Shown: positions 16,956 through 25,659 of the stretch, piece after piece
Numbering within the stretch: the stretch's first letter is position 1
Layout of the letters: every line of letters starts with the position of its first letter
Origin: Cellulomonas sp. KH9
GTDB taxonomy: Bacteria > Actinomycetota > Actinomycetes > Actinomycetales > Cellulomonadaceae
Length of the DNA stretch: 64,000 nucleotides
Assembly: GCF_900114185.1 (NCBI RefSeq)
Contig: NZ_FOSE01000006.1
Location: 1 to 64,000, forward strand
Direction: 5' to 3'
Notes under the pieces: model-generated
Database searches by the model: none
Told to the model about the DNA's origin: nothing
Seen by the model: only the letters and a program-made list of their open reading frames with translations
Position numbers and translations under genes: made by a program

Positions 16956-17966
16956 TCAGCCCTTGATGGCGCCGAAGATGACGCCCTTGGTGAAGTGCCG
17001 CTGCACGAACGGGTAGACCACGAGGATCGGCACGATCGCCAGCACCATGACCGCCATCTTGACCGGCAGGCCCGTCACGGCGCCCGTCGCGACGTCGACC
17101 TGGCCGACGCCCGACCCCGGCAGCGTCACGCCCTGCAGCACGTAGGAGCGCAGCACCAGCTGCAGCGGCCACTTGGCGTTGTCGTTGATGTAGAGGATCG
17201 CGTTGAAGAACGCGTTCCAGTACCCCACCCCGTAGAACAGGGCGACGACCGCGACCACGGCCCGCGACATCGGCAGCACGACGCCGCCCAGGATGCGCCA
17301 GTCCCCCGCGCCGTCGATCCGGGCGGCGTCGAGGATCGCCGGCTCCAGCCCCATGAAGAAGTTGCGCAGGATCAGCACGTTGAAGGCCGACACGGCGCCG
17401 GGCAGGATCAGCGCCCAGTACGAGTCGATCAGACCCAGGCTGCTGACCAGCAGGTACGTCGGGATCAGGCCCGCCCCGAAGAACATCGTCACCAGGAAGA
17501 CGAACAGGATGGGGCGGTGCCACAGCGACGACGGGCGCGACAGCCCGTACGCAGCCAGCACCGACACCACCGTCGACAGGACCGTGCCGACGGCCGTGAT
17601 GCCGACGCTCACCAGGACCGCCCGGGTGACGATGCCGCCGGACAGGATCTGCCGGTACGCGTTGAGGGTGAGCTCGCCGGGGACGAGCACGAGCCCGCCC
17701 ACCCGGATCGTCTCGGCCTGCGTGGACAGGCTGGTGAGCACGACCGTCCACAGCGGGAGCACGACCGCCAGGACCACGCCCGTCAGGACGAGGGCCTTGA
17801 CGAGCGCACCGGCCCGCGACGGCGGCTCCTCCCACGCGGGCCGGTGCCGCGAGCGCCGCGGGCGTGGGCGGCGCGGGACGCGCGACGCCCCCTCGGGGAC
17901 CGCGTCCCGTGGGACGAGGAGCACGTCCGAGCCGATCTCCGGTGTCTGACCGCTGCCGATGCTCAT
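16956..17966 (-). CDS. Sugar ABC transporter permease, LplC/CebG type
   Basis: A 336-residue inner-membrane permease of the carbohydrate uptake-1 family. A 50-residue basic cytoplasmic tail precedes six predicted TM segments. The EAA loop that contacts the ATPase is seen at E-P-A-I-L-D-A-A-R-I-D-G-A-G. The C-terminus K-G-V-I-F-G-A-I-K-G is typical of LplC-type permeases for complex glycans. ATG 17966 overlaps the stop of the partner permease (ATGA). It is third in the operon binding protein-LplB-LplC. There is no ATPase gene nearby, so a shared MsiK-type ATPase encoded elsewhere is expected. Confidence 0.9.
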   Translation of the reverse strand: MSIGSGQTPEIGSDVLLVPRDAVPEGASRVPRRPRPRRSRHRPAWEEPPSRAGALVKALVLTGVVLAVVLPLWTVVLTSLSTQAETIRVGGLVLVPGELTLNAYRQILSGGIVTRAVLVSVGITAVGTVLSTVVSVLAAYGLSRPSSLWHRPILFVFLVTMFFGAGLIPTYLLVSSLGLIDSYWALILPGAVSAFNVLILRNFFMGLEPAILDAARIDGAGDWRILGGVVLPMSRAVVAVVALFYGVGYWNAFFNAILYINDNAKWPLQLVLRSYVLQGVTLPGSGVGQVDVATGAVTGLPVKMAVMVLAIVPILVVYPFVQRHFTKGVIFGAIKG

Positions 17967-18997
17967 GCCTTCTGGTACACCCCCGACTCACCGAACACGT
18001 GCGCGAGCTTGTTGGCGCCGAGCACCAGCGCCAGGCTGACGACGCCCTTGACGAGGCCTGCCGCGGCCGCGAAGCCCCAGTCCCCGTAGATGACGCCCTG
18101 GTAGTAGACGTACGTGTCGATCACCTCGGCGACGTCGGCGCCCACGGCGCCGCGCTGCAGGATGAGCTGCTCGAACCCGACGGTCAGGGCGTCGCCCAGC
18201 CGCAGGATCAGCAGCAGCACGATGACGGGGCGCAGCGCGGGCAGCGTGATGTGCCACATCCGCCGCCAGCGGTTGGCGCCGTCGACGGCCGCCGCCTCGT
18301 AGAGCTCGGGCGACACGGTGGACAGCGCGGCGAGGAAGATGATGATCCCCCAGCCGGCGTCCTTCCAGACCGACTGCATGGTGACCAGCACGAGGAACGT
18401 GTCGGGGTTCGTCATGAGGTCGAAGCCCGTGCCCAGCCCCGCGTCGCGCAGCGTCTGGTTGACCAGGCCCGCACCCCCGAAGATCTGCTGGAAGATCGTC
18501 ACGACCAGCACCCACGAGAAGAAGTGGGGCAGGTACACGATCGACTGGATCGTCGTGCGGATGCGCGGTGTCACGACGCTGTGGAGCAGCAGCGCCAGCA
18601 CGATCGGCACGGGGAAGAAGAAGACGAGCTGGAACGCCGTGATGACGAGCGTGTTCTGCACGGCGTCGAGGAACAGCGGGTTCGACAGCACGCGCTCGAA
18701 GTTCGCCCACCCGACGAACGGGCTGCGCAGGAACCCGGTGTACGGCGAGTAGGTCTGCCACGCGATGACGTTGCCGAGCATCGGCACGTAGGCGAACACG
18801 GCGAGCAGGACCACCGCCGGCAGCGTCATGACGAGCAGCGCGCCGTCCCGCCGCAGGCGTGTGCGCACCGACAGCCGTCGGACCGGGAGGGGCTCCGGCC
18901 GGGACCCCGCGGACGTGCCCGCGGGGTCCCGGACCGGGTCCGGCGCCGTGGCGGCCCTCCCTCCACCGCGACGCACGATCTGACCGATCCCCGTCAC
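17963..18997 (-). CDS. Sugar ABC transporter permease, LplB type
   Basis: A 344-residue permease with about 45 basic cytoplasmic residues, six predicted TM segments and an EAA loop at S-P-E-L-Y-E-A-A-A-V-D-G-A-N. It forms the heterodimeric channel with the product of the next gene. I chose GTG 18997 because it overlaps the stop of the binding-protein gene (GTGA) and gives a normal length; longer in-frame extensions run into that gene. Confidence 0.9.
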   Translation of the reverse strand: MTGIGQIVRRGGGRAATAPDPVRDPAGTSAGSRPEPLPVRRLSVRTRLRRDGALLVMTLPAVVLLAVFAYVPMLGNVIAWQTYSPYTGFLRSPFVGWANFERVLSNPLFLDAVQNTLVITAFQLVFFFPVPIVLALLLHSVVTPRIRTTIQSIVYLPHFFSWVLVVTIFQQIFGGAGLVNQTLRDAGLGTGFDLMTNPDTFLVLVTMQSVWKDAGWGIIIFLAALSTVSPELYEAAAVDGANRWRRMWHITLPALRPVIVLLLILRLGDALTVGFEQLILQRGAVGADVAEVIDTYVYYQGVIYGDWGFAAAAGLVKGVVSLALVLGANKLAHVFGESGVYQKA

Positions 18998-20649
18998 TGG
19001 GCGTCCAGGATCTCCTGGTAGAAGGCGCGCAGCTCCTCGCCTCCCGCGGACCGCCAGGTCTCGACCGCCGCATCGAGGTCGTCGAGCGACTTGCGGCCGC
19101 GCGAGATGTCCTTCTCGAGGTCGACGAACGGCTGACCGATCGACGCGAACTGCGCCGGCTCGACGATCTGCTGCGCGTAGAACAGCGGCTCCGTGATGAA
19201 CTCGGCCGCCTTCTGCTGCCACGTCGAGGACGCCTCGACGTAGCCCGGGTACTGCACCCGGGTGTTCGCGATCGGGCCGTCGACGAGGAACATGTACGTC
19301 GGCTGCAGCTCGGTCGCCGCGAGCGCCGTGGGCACAGGTACCCCGCCCTCCCCCTTGGTGTAGTGCACGCCCTCGACACCGTTCTGCACCAGGTCGAACT
19401 CGGTGGTGCCGAAGGGCGCGGCCAGCACGTTCGCGAGCGCGAGCAGCTCACGGACCCGCTCCTCGTCGTCGCTGCGCTTGAGGAACGAGAAGATGTTGGC
19501 GGGGTTGCCCTTCCACAGGACGGGCGTGCCGCCGTCGACCTCGAACGGGTCGAGCGGTTGCTGCCAGTACCCGGGGTTGCTCGCCAGGTTGTCGCGCAGC
19601 GCCTCGTGCCACCCGCCGAGGCCGTCGCTCATGAGGAGCGACGCGCCCGACTGGAATCGGGTCTTGGCCTCCCCCTGCTGGTCGGCGACGGCGTCCGGGT
19701 GGACCGCGCCGGACGCGAACAGCTCGGCGTTCCACGCCAGGGCGGCGCGGTACTCCTCGGTCTCGACGCGGTGCACCAGGCGGTCCCCGTCGAGCCGCCA
19801 CCTCGGCGGCACCGAGTGGATGATCGCCGAGGTGTTCCAGAGGTCCTCGGCCCCCCACCGGCCGCCGCCCGTCAGCTCGGAGGCCAGGTCGAGCAGGTCC
19901 TGGCCGTTGCGCACGTCGAGGGTGATCCCGAGCTCGTCGAGCACGTCGCTGCGGACGAAGGTCGCGTCGGTGATGGTCTCCCCGGGGAACGGCAGCCCGT
20001 AGAGCCGGCCGTCGAACACGCAGAACTTCCAGGCGTCCGTGGGGATGTTCGCGAGGTTCGGGTAGTCCTTGACGGCGTCCCCGCCCAGGTGCGCCGTGAG
20101 GTCCTGGAACAGGTTCGGGACGATCTCCGAGCCGAACCGCGGCGGGATGTTCCAGGTCGGCACGCACACCCAGTCGGGCACGTCCTTGGCCGACGCGAGC
20201 ACGGTCGCGAGCTTGTCGCCGTAGGTGTTGCCGTCGGTGATCCGGAACTCGATGGTCGACCCGAGGATCCCGTTGACGGCCTCGTAGTACTGGTTGCCCC
20301 TGGTGGGCGGGATGGTGCCCCACAGCGGCGTCATCGCCGTGAAGGTGGCACCGCTGCCGGGGGCGTCGGGGACGGACCGGACCAGCTCGGCCGGCAGCGT
20401 CGCGTAGCCGGGTGTCGACCCGTTCACGCTGGGGAAGTCGGGTTCGACGTAGTCGATCGGCACGTACGTCGGCAGGACGTCGCCCGACGGGACGGCGCCC
20501 GGCGCGGCGGCCGGCGCGTCGCCCGTGCCGCAGCCCGTCAGCAGCGACGGGACGCCGACGACGGCCGCACCGGCGGCGACCATGCCGAGGAACGAGCGAC
20601 GACGCACGGGCCGGTCGGCGAGGCTCCCGGCGGAGGTGGTGGTGTTCAT
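18994..20649 (-). CDS. Extracellular sugar-binding lipoprotein of the LplA/YtcQ type
   Basis: A 551-residue solute-binding protein. The N-terminus has twin arginines followed by S-F-L-G (16-22), a hydrophobic stretch, and the lipobox L-L-T-G-C with Cys40 as lipid anchor, so export may be by the Tat route. The mature domain is a large cluster-D type binding protein with many surface Trp/Tyr residues, as in receptors for oligosaccharides rather than monosaccharides. It heads the importer operon. An operator TCGAAGCGGTTCGA lies 100 bases upstream. Ligand unknown; xyloglucan or galactoside oligosaccharides are inferred from the neighbouring enzymes. Confidence 0.9.
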   Translation of the reverse strand: MNTTTSAGSLADRPVRRRSFLGMVAAGAAVVGVPSLLTGCGTGDAPAAAPGAVPSGDVLPTYVPIDYVEPDFPSVNGSTPGYATLPAELVRSVPDAPGSGATFTAMTPLWGTIPPTRGNQYYEAVNGILGSTIEFRITDGNTYGDKLATVLASAKDVPDWVCVPTWNIPPRFGSEIVPNLFQDLTAHLGGDAVKDYPNLANIPTDAWKFCVFDGRLYGLPFPGETITDATFVRSDVLDELGITLDVRNGQDLLDLASELTGGGRWGAEDLWNTSAIIHSVPPRWRLDGDRLVHRVETEEYRAALAWNAELFASGAVHPDAVADQQGEAKTRFQSGASLLMSDGLGGWHEALRDNLASNPGYWQQPLDPFEVDGGTPVLWKGNPANIFSFLKRSDDEERVRELLALANVLAAPFGTTEFDLVQNGVEGVHYTKGEGGVPVPTALAATELQPTYMFLVDGPIANTRVQYPGYVEASSTWQQKAAEFITEPLFYAQQIVEPAQFASIGQPFVDLEKDISRGRKSLDDLDAAVETWRSAGGEELRAFYQEILDAQ

Positions 20650-20748
20650 CAGCGCCCTTCACTCCCTCGTGGATGTGGACGTGCTGCGGTCGACGGGGCA
20701 GGCACGCGGTGCTCCGGGTCGTCGATGACCCCGGCGGGCGCTGCGCAG

Positions 20749-20762
20749 TCGAAGCGGTTCGA
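20749..20762. promoter_or_regulatory. LacI-type operator before the sugar importer
   Basis: TCGAAGCGGTTCGA fits TCGAAnCGnTTCGA at every fixed position. It lies 100 bases upstream of the binding-protein start codon at 20649. Confidence 0.7.
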
Positions 20763-20889
20763 TTCAGTGCGTGCTCGGGAATCTAGGGGACGGCGCCGAT
20801 TCAGGCAAGACCCCCACACCGGACACGGGGAACTTGTCACCGCCGGACGATTCAGCCACGATGGCTGGCCACGACGCACCGCCAGGTCG

Positions 20890-20903
20890 TCGAAACGGTT
20901 CGA
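20890..20903. promoter_or_regulatory. LacI-type operator before the GH3 gene
   Basis: TCGAAACGGTTCGA fits TCGAAnCGnTTCGA at every fixed position and differs from the importer copy at one base. It lies 71 bases upstream of the GH3 start at 20974. Confidence 0.7.
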
Positions 20904-20973
20904 CCACCATGCGCGCACCAGCGACCCTCCCGCGCGCCGCACCCCTGCTACGCCCCCGACGACGAGGAGCGAC

Positions 20974-23835
20974 GTGGCCGACGACGTCACCACCCCCGAC
21001 CTGCTCGTCGCCGACGCCCCACCGCCGTGGCGCGACGCGACGCTCCCCGTGCGGCAGCGCGCCGAGGCGCTGCTCGCCGCCCTCACCCCCCAGGAGCGGC
21101 TCGCGCTGCTGCACCAGCACGCCCCGGCCGTCCCCCGGCTCGGCCTGGGCGCCTTCCGCACGGGGTCGGAGGCGCTGCACGGCGTGGCCTGGCTGGGCAC
21201 CGCCACGGTCTTCCCGCAGCCCGTCGGGCTCGCCGCGTCGTGGGACACCGACCTCCTCGAGCGCGTCGGTGCGGTCGTCGGCACCGAGCTGCGGGCCAAG
21301 CACGCGGCCGACCCGACGGTCTCACTCAACGTGTGGGCCCCGGTCGTCAACCCGCTGCGCCACCCCGCGTGGGGCCGCACCGAGGAGGGGTTCTCCAGCG
21401 ACCCCCACGTCACCGCCCTGCTGGGCACCGCCTACGCCCGCGGCCTGCGCGGCGACCACGCCGTGTACTGGCGCACCGTGCCGACCCTCAAGCACGTCCT
21501 GGGCTACGGCAACGAGACCGACCGCGCCGTGACCAGCAGCAACCTGCCCCCGCGCGTGCTGCGCGAGTACGAGCTGCCGGCGTTCCTCGGACCGCTGCGC
21601 GCCGGCGTCGTCGGCGCCCTCATGCCGTCCTACAACCTGGTGAACGGGCGCCCCGCCCACCTGTCCGGCGAGCTGCTCGACGAGCTGCGCTCGTGGGCGG
21701 ACGAGTCCCTGCTGGTCGTCTCGGACGCCGCCGCGCCGGGCAACGTCGTGACGTTCCAGCGGTACCTCGACGACCACGTCACCTCCCACGCCGCGCTGCT
21801 GCGCGCGGGCGTCGACTCGTTCACCGACAACGACGCCGACGCCGGCCCGACCGTCGCCCGGCTCACCGCGGCGCTCGACCGCGGTCTCCTCGAGCAGGCC
21901 GACGTCGACCGCGCGGTGCTGCGCCACCTCGAGCTGCGCCTGCGCACCGGTGAGCTCGACCCCGACCTGGACCCCTGGCGGGTCGGCCCCGACGCGATCG
22001 ACCTGCCCGCCCACCGCGCCCTGGCACGCCAGGCCGCCGCCCGGGGGGTCGTCGTGCTCGAGAACGACGGGGTGCTGCCCCTGGACCCCCAGGCGTCCGT
22101 CGCGGTGGTCGGGCCGCACGCCGCCCGGGTGCTGCACGACTGGTACTCCGGCACGCCGCCCTACCTGGTGGGCCTCGCCCCGGCGCTGGCGGCGCGCCTC
22201 GGTGCGCACGCCGTGCACGTCGCCGACGGCGCCGACCGCATCACGCTCACCGCGACCACCACCGGACGCGGGGTGCGCGCGCTGACGGACGGCACGCTGG
22301 TGGCCGACGCCGACGAGCCGGCCGCGCACGACCTCACCGACTGGGGTGACGGGCTGCTGACCCTGCGCGACGTCGACCGCGACCTGCTGTGGTCCGGGGC
22401 CCGCTGGGTCGTGCGCGCCGACGCGACGCGCGTAGGCGGCTGGGTCGCCCAGGAGTCCTTCCGCCGTGCGCGGCACGACGACGGGACGTGGTCGCTGCAG
22501 CACGCCGGGTCCGGCCGGTGGCTTCGGGTGCAGCACGACGAGGCCGGCACCCTCGTCGCCGACGCACCGGACGCCGCGCACGCCGAGCGCTTCCGCGTCG
22601 ACGTGCTGCGCACCGGTGCCGCCGCGGTGGCCGACGCCGCAGCCGCCGCCGACGTCGTCCTCGTCACGGTCGGCAACGACCCCCACCTGCACGGACGCGA
22701 GACCGAGGACCGCCCGCACCTGGACCTGCCCGCACCGCAGGTCGCGCTGTGGCGGGCCGCGCGGGCCGCGGGTACGCGGGCCGTGCTGCTCGTCGTCTCG
22801 TCGTACCCGTACGTGCTCGGCCCGACCGGTGACGAGGCCGACGCCGTCGTCTGGTCGTGCCACGCCGGGCAGGAGCTCGGCAACGGCCTGGCGGACGTCC
22901 TGCTGGGCGAGGCGGAACCGACCGGGCGGCTCGCCCAGGAGTGGCCCGCGGACGCGTCGCAGGCGGGAGACCTGCTCGACCAGGACGTCATCGCGACGCA
23001 CGCCACGCCCTGGTTCGCGCGCACCGCCCACCGGTACGGGCTGGGGCACGGACTGACGTACGGTGCCCCCACCTACGCCGACCTGCGGTGCACCCCGGGC
23101 CCGCTGCGCGACGGCGACGAGGTGGTCGCCCACGTCACCGTCACCAACCCCGGCGCCCGGCCGGCGCACGAGCTCGTGCAGCTGTACGTCGACGCGCCCG
23201 CGCACCGGCTGCCGTACCCGCACCGGGTGGTCGCCCACGCGCGGGTCGTCGTGCCGCCGGGCGGCACCACCGTCGCGACCCTGCGCGTGCCCGTCGCCGA
23301 CCTCGCGGTGTGGGACGTCACCCGCGACCGGTGGGTCGTGGAGCCGGGTCGCTACGTCCTGACCGCCGCGCCGTCGAGCGCGCACGACGGGCGGCGCGCC
23401 GAGCTGTGGGTGGCGGGCGAGCCCGTGCCCCCGCGCGACCTGCGCACCCGGGCCGCGCGCGCGGTCGACGCGGACGCGCTGACGGGCGTCGACCCCGCGG
23501 ACCTCGCACCGGCGACCGGCACGTGCGTGCAGGTCCGCCGGGGCCGCCCGTCCGGCAGCGTGCTGCTGCGGGGCTGCGACGTGGCCGGGGCGACCGCGGT
23601 CGAGCTGACCGTGGCGCGCACCCGCCCGGGCGCCGCGGCCGTCGAGCTGCTGGACGCGGCCGACGGGTCGCTCCAGGCGCGCGTCGACGTGCCCGCCGAC
23701 GGCGGCCGGTACGACTGGTGCACGCTCACGGCACCCCTGGCCCCGGGGTCCTCCCTGACGAGTGCGGACGGGCCGCGCGACCTGCGGCTGCGGCTGCTCG
23801 GGTCCGCGCGTCTGGCCGACGTGCGACTGACCTGA
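20974..23835 (+). CDS. GH3 glycosidase with inserted fascin-like domain and C-terminal beta domain
   Basis: A 953-residue family 3 enzyme, probably a beta-glucosidase or beta-xylosidase. GTG 20974 follows GAGGAG by 7 bases. The barrel domain has the substrate motif K-H-V-L-G-Y-G (near 175) and the nucleophile Asp251 in V-V-S-D-A-A-A-P, where most relatives have S-D-W. The second domain starts near 350 and is interrupted at about 420-545 by a beta-trefoil-like stretch (R-A-L-T-D-G-T-L-V-A, S-G-R-W-L-R-V-Q) resembling fascin repeats. It then resumes with the acid/base region G-R-E-T-E-D-R-P-H-L-D-L-P (near 576). A fibronectin-III-like domain (about 690-800) and a CBM6-like beta domain (about 835-953) follow. 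No signal peptide is seen. Specificity is unknown. Confidence 0.88.
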   Translation: MADDVTTPDLLVADAPPPWRDATLPVRQRAEALLAALTPQERLALLHQHAPAVPRLGLGAFRTGSEALHGVAWLGTATVFPQPVGLAASWDTDLLERVGAVVGTELRAKHAADPTVSLNVWAPVVNPLRHPAWGRTEEGFSSDPHVTALLGTAYARGLRGDHAVYWRTVPTLKHVLGYGNETDRAVTSSNLPPRVLREYELPAFLGPLRAGVVGALMPSYNLVNGRPAHLSGELLDELRSWADESLLVVSDAAAPGNVVTFQRYLDDHVTSHAALLRAGVDSFTDNDADAGPTVARLTAALDRGLLEQADVDRAVLRHLELRLRTGELDPDLDPWRVGPDAIDLPAHRALARQAAARGVVVLENDGVLPLDPQASVAVVGPHAARVLHDWYSGTPPYLVGLAPALAARLGAHAVHVADGADRITLTATTTGRGVRALTDGTLVADADEPAAHDLTDWGDGLLTLRDVDRDLLWSGARWVVRADATRVGGWVAQESFRRARHDDGTWSLQHAGSGRWLRVQHDEAGTLVADAPDAAHAERFRVDVLRTGAAAVADAAAAADVVLVTVGNDPHLHGRETEDRPHLDLPAPQVALWRAARAAGTRAVLLVVSSYPYVLGPTGDEADAVVWSCHAGQELGNGLADVLLGEAEPTGRLAQEWPADASQAGDLLDQDVIATHATPWFARTAHRYGLGHGLTYGAPTYADLRCTPGPLRDGDEVVAHVTVTNPGARPAHELVQLYVDAPAHRLPYPHRVVAHARVVVPPGGTTVATLRVPVADLAVWDVTRDRWVVEPGRYVLTAAPSSAHDGRRAELWVAGEPVPPRDLRTRAARAVDADALTGVDPADLAPATGTCVQVRRGRPSGSVLLRGCDVAGATAVELTVARTRPGAAAVELLDAADGSLQARVDVPADGGRYDWCTLTAPLAPGSSLTSADGPRDLRLRLLGSARLADVRLT

Positions 23836-23842
23836 GCAGCAC

Positions 23843-23865
23843 CCCGGGCGGGCGTCCCACCCGGG
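23843..23865 (+). terminator. Terminator after the GH3 gene
   Basis: CCCGGGCGGG (23843-23852) pairs with CCCACCCGGG (23856-23865) with one G-T type mismatch and a 3-base loop, starting 8 bases beyond the GH3 stop codon. Confidence 0.55.
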
Positions 23866-23873
23866 CGGACGAC

Positions 23874-23949
23874 CGTCGGGCGCGCGTCGGGCGCGCGTCG
23901 GGCGCGCGTCGGGCGAGCGTCGGGCGCGCGTCAGGCGAGCGTCAGGCGA
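23874..23949. repeat. Seven tandem copies of an 11-bp unit
   Basis: CGTCGGGCGCG is repeated about seven times between 23874 and 23949. Early copies are exact; later ones vary (CGTCGGGCGAG, CGTCAGGCGAG, CGTCAGGCGA). The array fills the gap between convergent GH3 and nagA and its last copy overlaps the nagA stop codon, so it could affect the end of NagA if it changes length. Confidence 0.85.
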
Positions 23950-25189
23950 CCCAGGCTCCGCCGCGCGCGACGCGGAGCGGGCGCAGGTCGGGCGTCGTGA
24001 CGACCAGGTCCGCGCGCCGCCCGGGCACGAGCGCACCGACGTCGTGCCGGCCGAGCACGTCGGCCGGCGTCGCGGACGCCGCCCGGACCGCGTCGACCAG
24101 CGGCACACCCGCCGCGACGGTCGCCCGCACGACGTCGAGCAGGTGCGCGACACCACCGGCGATGGCACCGGTGCGGACCTCGCCGTCGGCCGTGGGCTGC
24201 AGCACGCGTGCGACGCCGTCGGCGACCCGGACGGCGGCAGGACCCAGCCGGTAGTCGCCGTCGGGCATGCCGGCCGCGGCCATCGCGTCGGTCACGAGCA
24301 CGGCGCCGTCCGGGCCGACGAGCTCCATGACCGCACGGACGGTCGCCGGTGCCAGGTGGGTTCCGTCGGCGACCAGCTCGACCACGAGCTCACCGCGCGC
24401 GGCGGCGGCCAGGCACGCGGCCACGGGCCCCGGGTCCCGGTGGTGCAGCGGGCGCATGCCGTTGAACAGGTGGGTCGCGGTCGGCCGCGGACCGCGGGCC
24501 CCCGGCGACGTGGCGAGCAGGTCGAACGCCCGCGCGGCCGCCGCCTCGACCTGCTCGGCCGTCCCGTCCGTGTGGCCCACCGAGGGCAGCGCACCGGCCG
24601 CGACGAGGGCGGCCAGCACGTCCTGCCCGCCGTCCGCGACACCGGGGACCTCGGGGGCCACCGTCATCGTCACCAGGTGGCCCCGGGCGGCCGCCGCGAG
24701 GTCGCGGACGAGCGCGGGGTCGCCCGGCAGCATGTCGGCAGGGCTCTGCGCACCGCAGCGGGCGGGCGCCAGGAACGGCCCCTCGAGGTGGATGCCCGCG
24801 ACGACACCGTCGTCAGCGGCGTCGGCGAGCAGGGCCGTCCGCTCCAGCAGCACCGCGCGCGGGGCGGTGACGAGGGACGCGACCAGGGTCGTGGTGCCGT
24901 GCCGCAGGTGCTCGCCCGCTGCCCGCTGCACGTCCTGCGGCCCCCTGGCGTCGGGGAAGCCGGCACCACCACCGCCGTGGCAGTGCAGGTCGACCAGGCC
25001 CGGCAGCACCAGCGTTCCCGGCGCCGGGGCGTCCGGCCGCTGCCCCGCGGGCACCTGCGAGGCGGGCTCGACCCGGTCGACGCGGCCGTCCACCACCCGC
25101 ACCACGGCGTCGCGCAGCACCGCGGTGGGCGTCACGACGTCTCCCCGCACGAGCAGCGGACCGGTGGGGTCGGGGGCGTGGCTCACCAT
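23942..25189 (-). CDS. nagA: N-acetylglucosamine-6-phosphate deacetylase
   Basis: A 415-residue amidohydrolase converting GlcNAc-6-phosphate to glucosamine-6-phosphate and acetate. The metal-site motifs are in order: D-L-H-C-H-G-G-G-G, H-L-E-G-P-F-L, V-G-H-T-D-G, H-L-F-N-G-M, and the catalytic Asp in V-T-D-A-M-A-A-A-G. The N- and C-terminal strands make the small beta domain (L-V-L-P-G-L-V-D; P-G-R-R-A-D-L-V-V). ATG 25189 has only a weak ribosome binding site. No nagB or GlcNAc transporter is adjacent and no locus operator precedes it, so it may not belong to the neighbouring LacI regulon. Confidence 0.92.
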   Translation of the reverse strand: MVSHAPDPTGPLLVRGDVVTPTAVLRDAVVRVVDGRVDRVEPASQVPAGQRPDAPAPGTLVLPGLVDLHCHGGGGAGFPDARGPQDVQRAAGEHLRHGTTTLVASLVTAPRAVLLERTALLADAADDGVVAGIHLEGPFLAPARCGAQSPADMLPGDPALVRDLAAAARGHLVTMTVAPEVPGVADGGQDVLAALVAAGALPSVGHTDGTAEQVEAAAARAFDLLATSPGARGPRPTATHLFNGMRPLHHRDPGPVAACLAAAARGELVVELVADGTHLAPATVRAVMELVGPDGAVLVTDAMAAAGMPDGDYRLGPAAVRVADGVARVLQPTADGEVRTGAIAGGVAHLLDVVRATVAAGVPLVDAVRAASATPADVLGRHDVGALVPGRRADLVVTTPDLRPLRVARGGAWVA

Positions 25190-25218
25190 GCGCCCATCAT
25201 GGCGCGGTGCGGGACGCG

Positions 25219-25659
25219 TCAGCGCCGATCCCGCGGCGCGGCGGGTGCGTCGGTCCCGCGGCGCGCCCGCACGGCCCCCGCGGCCAGCCCGCCGACCAGC
25301 CCGGCGACGGCCGGCAGCCCGATGAGGTCCCACCCTGCCGAGCCCACCTGCCAGGGCCACGCCGACAGCAGCACCCCGGTCTGCACCACACCGACCAGCG
25401 CACCCCCGACCAGGCCCAGCCCCGCGTACACGCCCGGCCGCGGCCCGAACCGCCCCAGCACCGCGCGCGCCAGCACCACGAGCGGCACCGCGCAGAGCAC
25501 GGCGGGCCCGGCGGCGTACAGCAGCCAGGTCGCCGAACCGGTCAGGGCCTCGACGCCGATGCCGTCGACCAGCACGAACCCCACGGCGCGCACGACCCAG
25601 GCCGTGACCACGGCGACGACCACGCCCACGACGGCCGGCGCCGTCCAGTGCCGGATCAC
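25219..25659 (-). CDS. Small 4-TM membrane protein in an operon with TetR
   Basis: A 146-residue integral membrane protein with four hydrophobic segments of about 18-22 residues and a short basic C-terminal tail. GTG 25659 overlaps the TetR stop (GTGA), so it is the likely regulated partner of that repressor. No transporter family recognised. Confidence 0.7.
   Translation of the reverse strand: MIRHWTAPAVVGVVVAVVTAWVVRAVGFVLVDGIGVEALTGSATWLLYAAGPAVLCAVPLVVLARAVLGRFGPRPGVYAGLGLVGGALVGVVQTGVLLSAWPWQVGSAGWDLIGLPAVAGLVGGLAAGAVRARRGTDAPAAPRDRR

Larger units (their letters stand above)
20650..20973. promoter_or_regulatory. Divergent control region of the importer operon and the GH3 gene
   Basis: 324 bases without a gene, carrying two near-identical palindromes (20749-20762 and 20890-20903), one towards each gene. 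No strong sigma-70 hexamers stand out. The centres are 141 bases apart, close to 13.5 helical turns. Confidence 0.6.

Noticed and set aside
18859..20973. In-frame extension of GH3 by about 700 codons
   Set aside because: It is antisense to the binding-protein gene and crosses the operators. The GTG at 20974 with GAGGAG gives a normal GH3 N-terminus.
23874..23949. CRISPR array
   Set aside because: The units are 11 bases and contiguous, without spacers of uniform length, and no cas gene is near.
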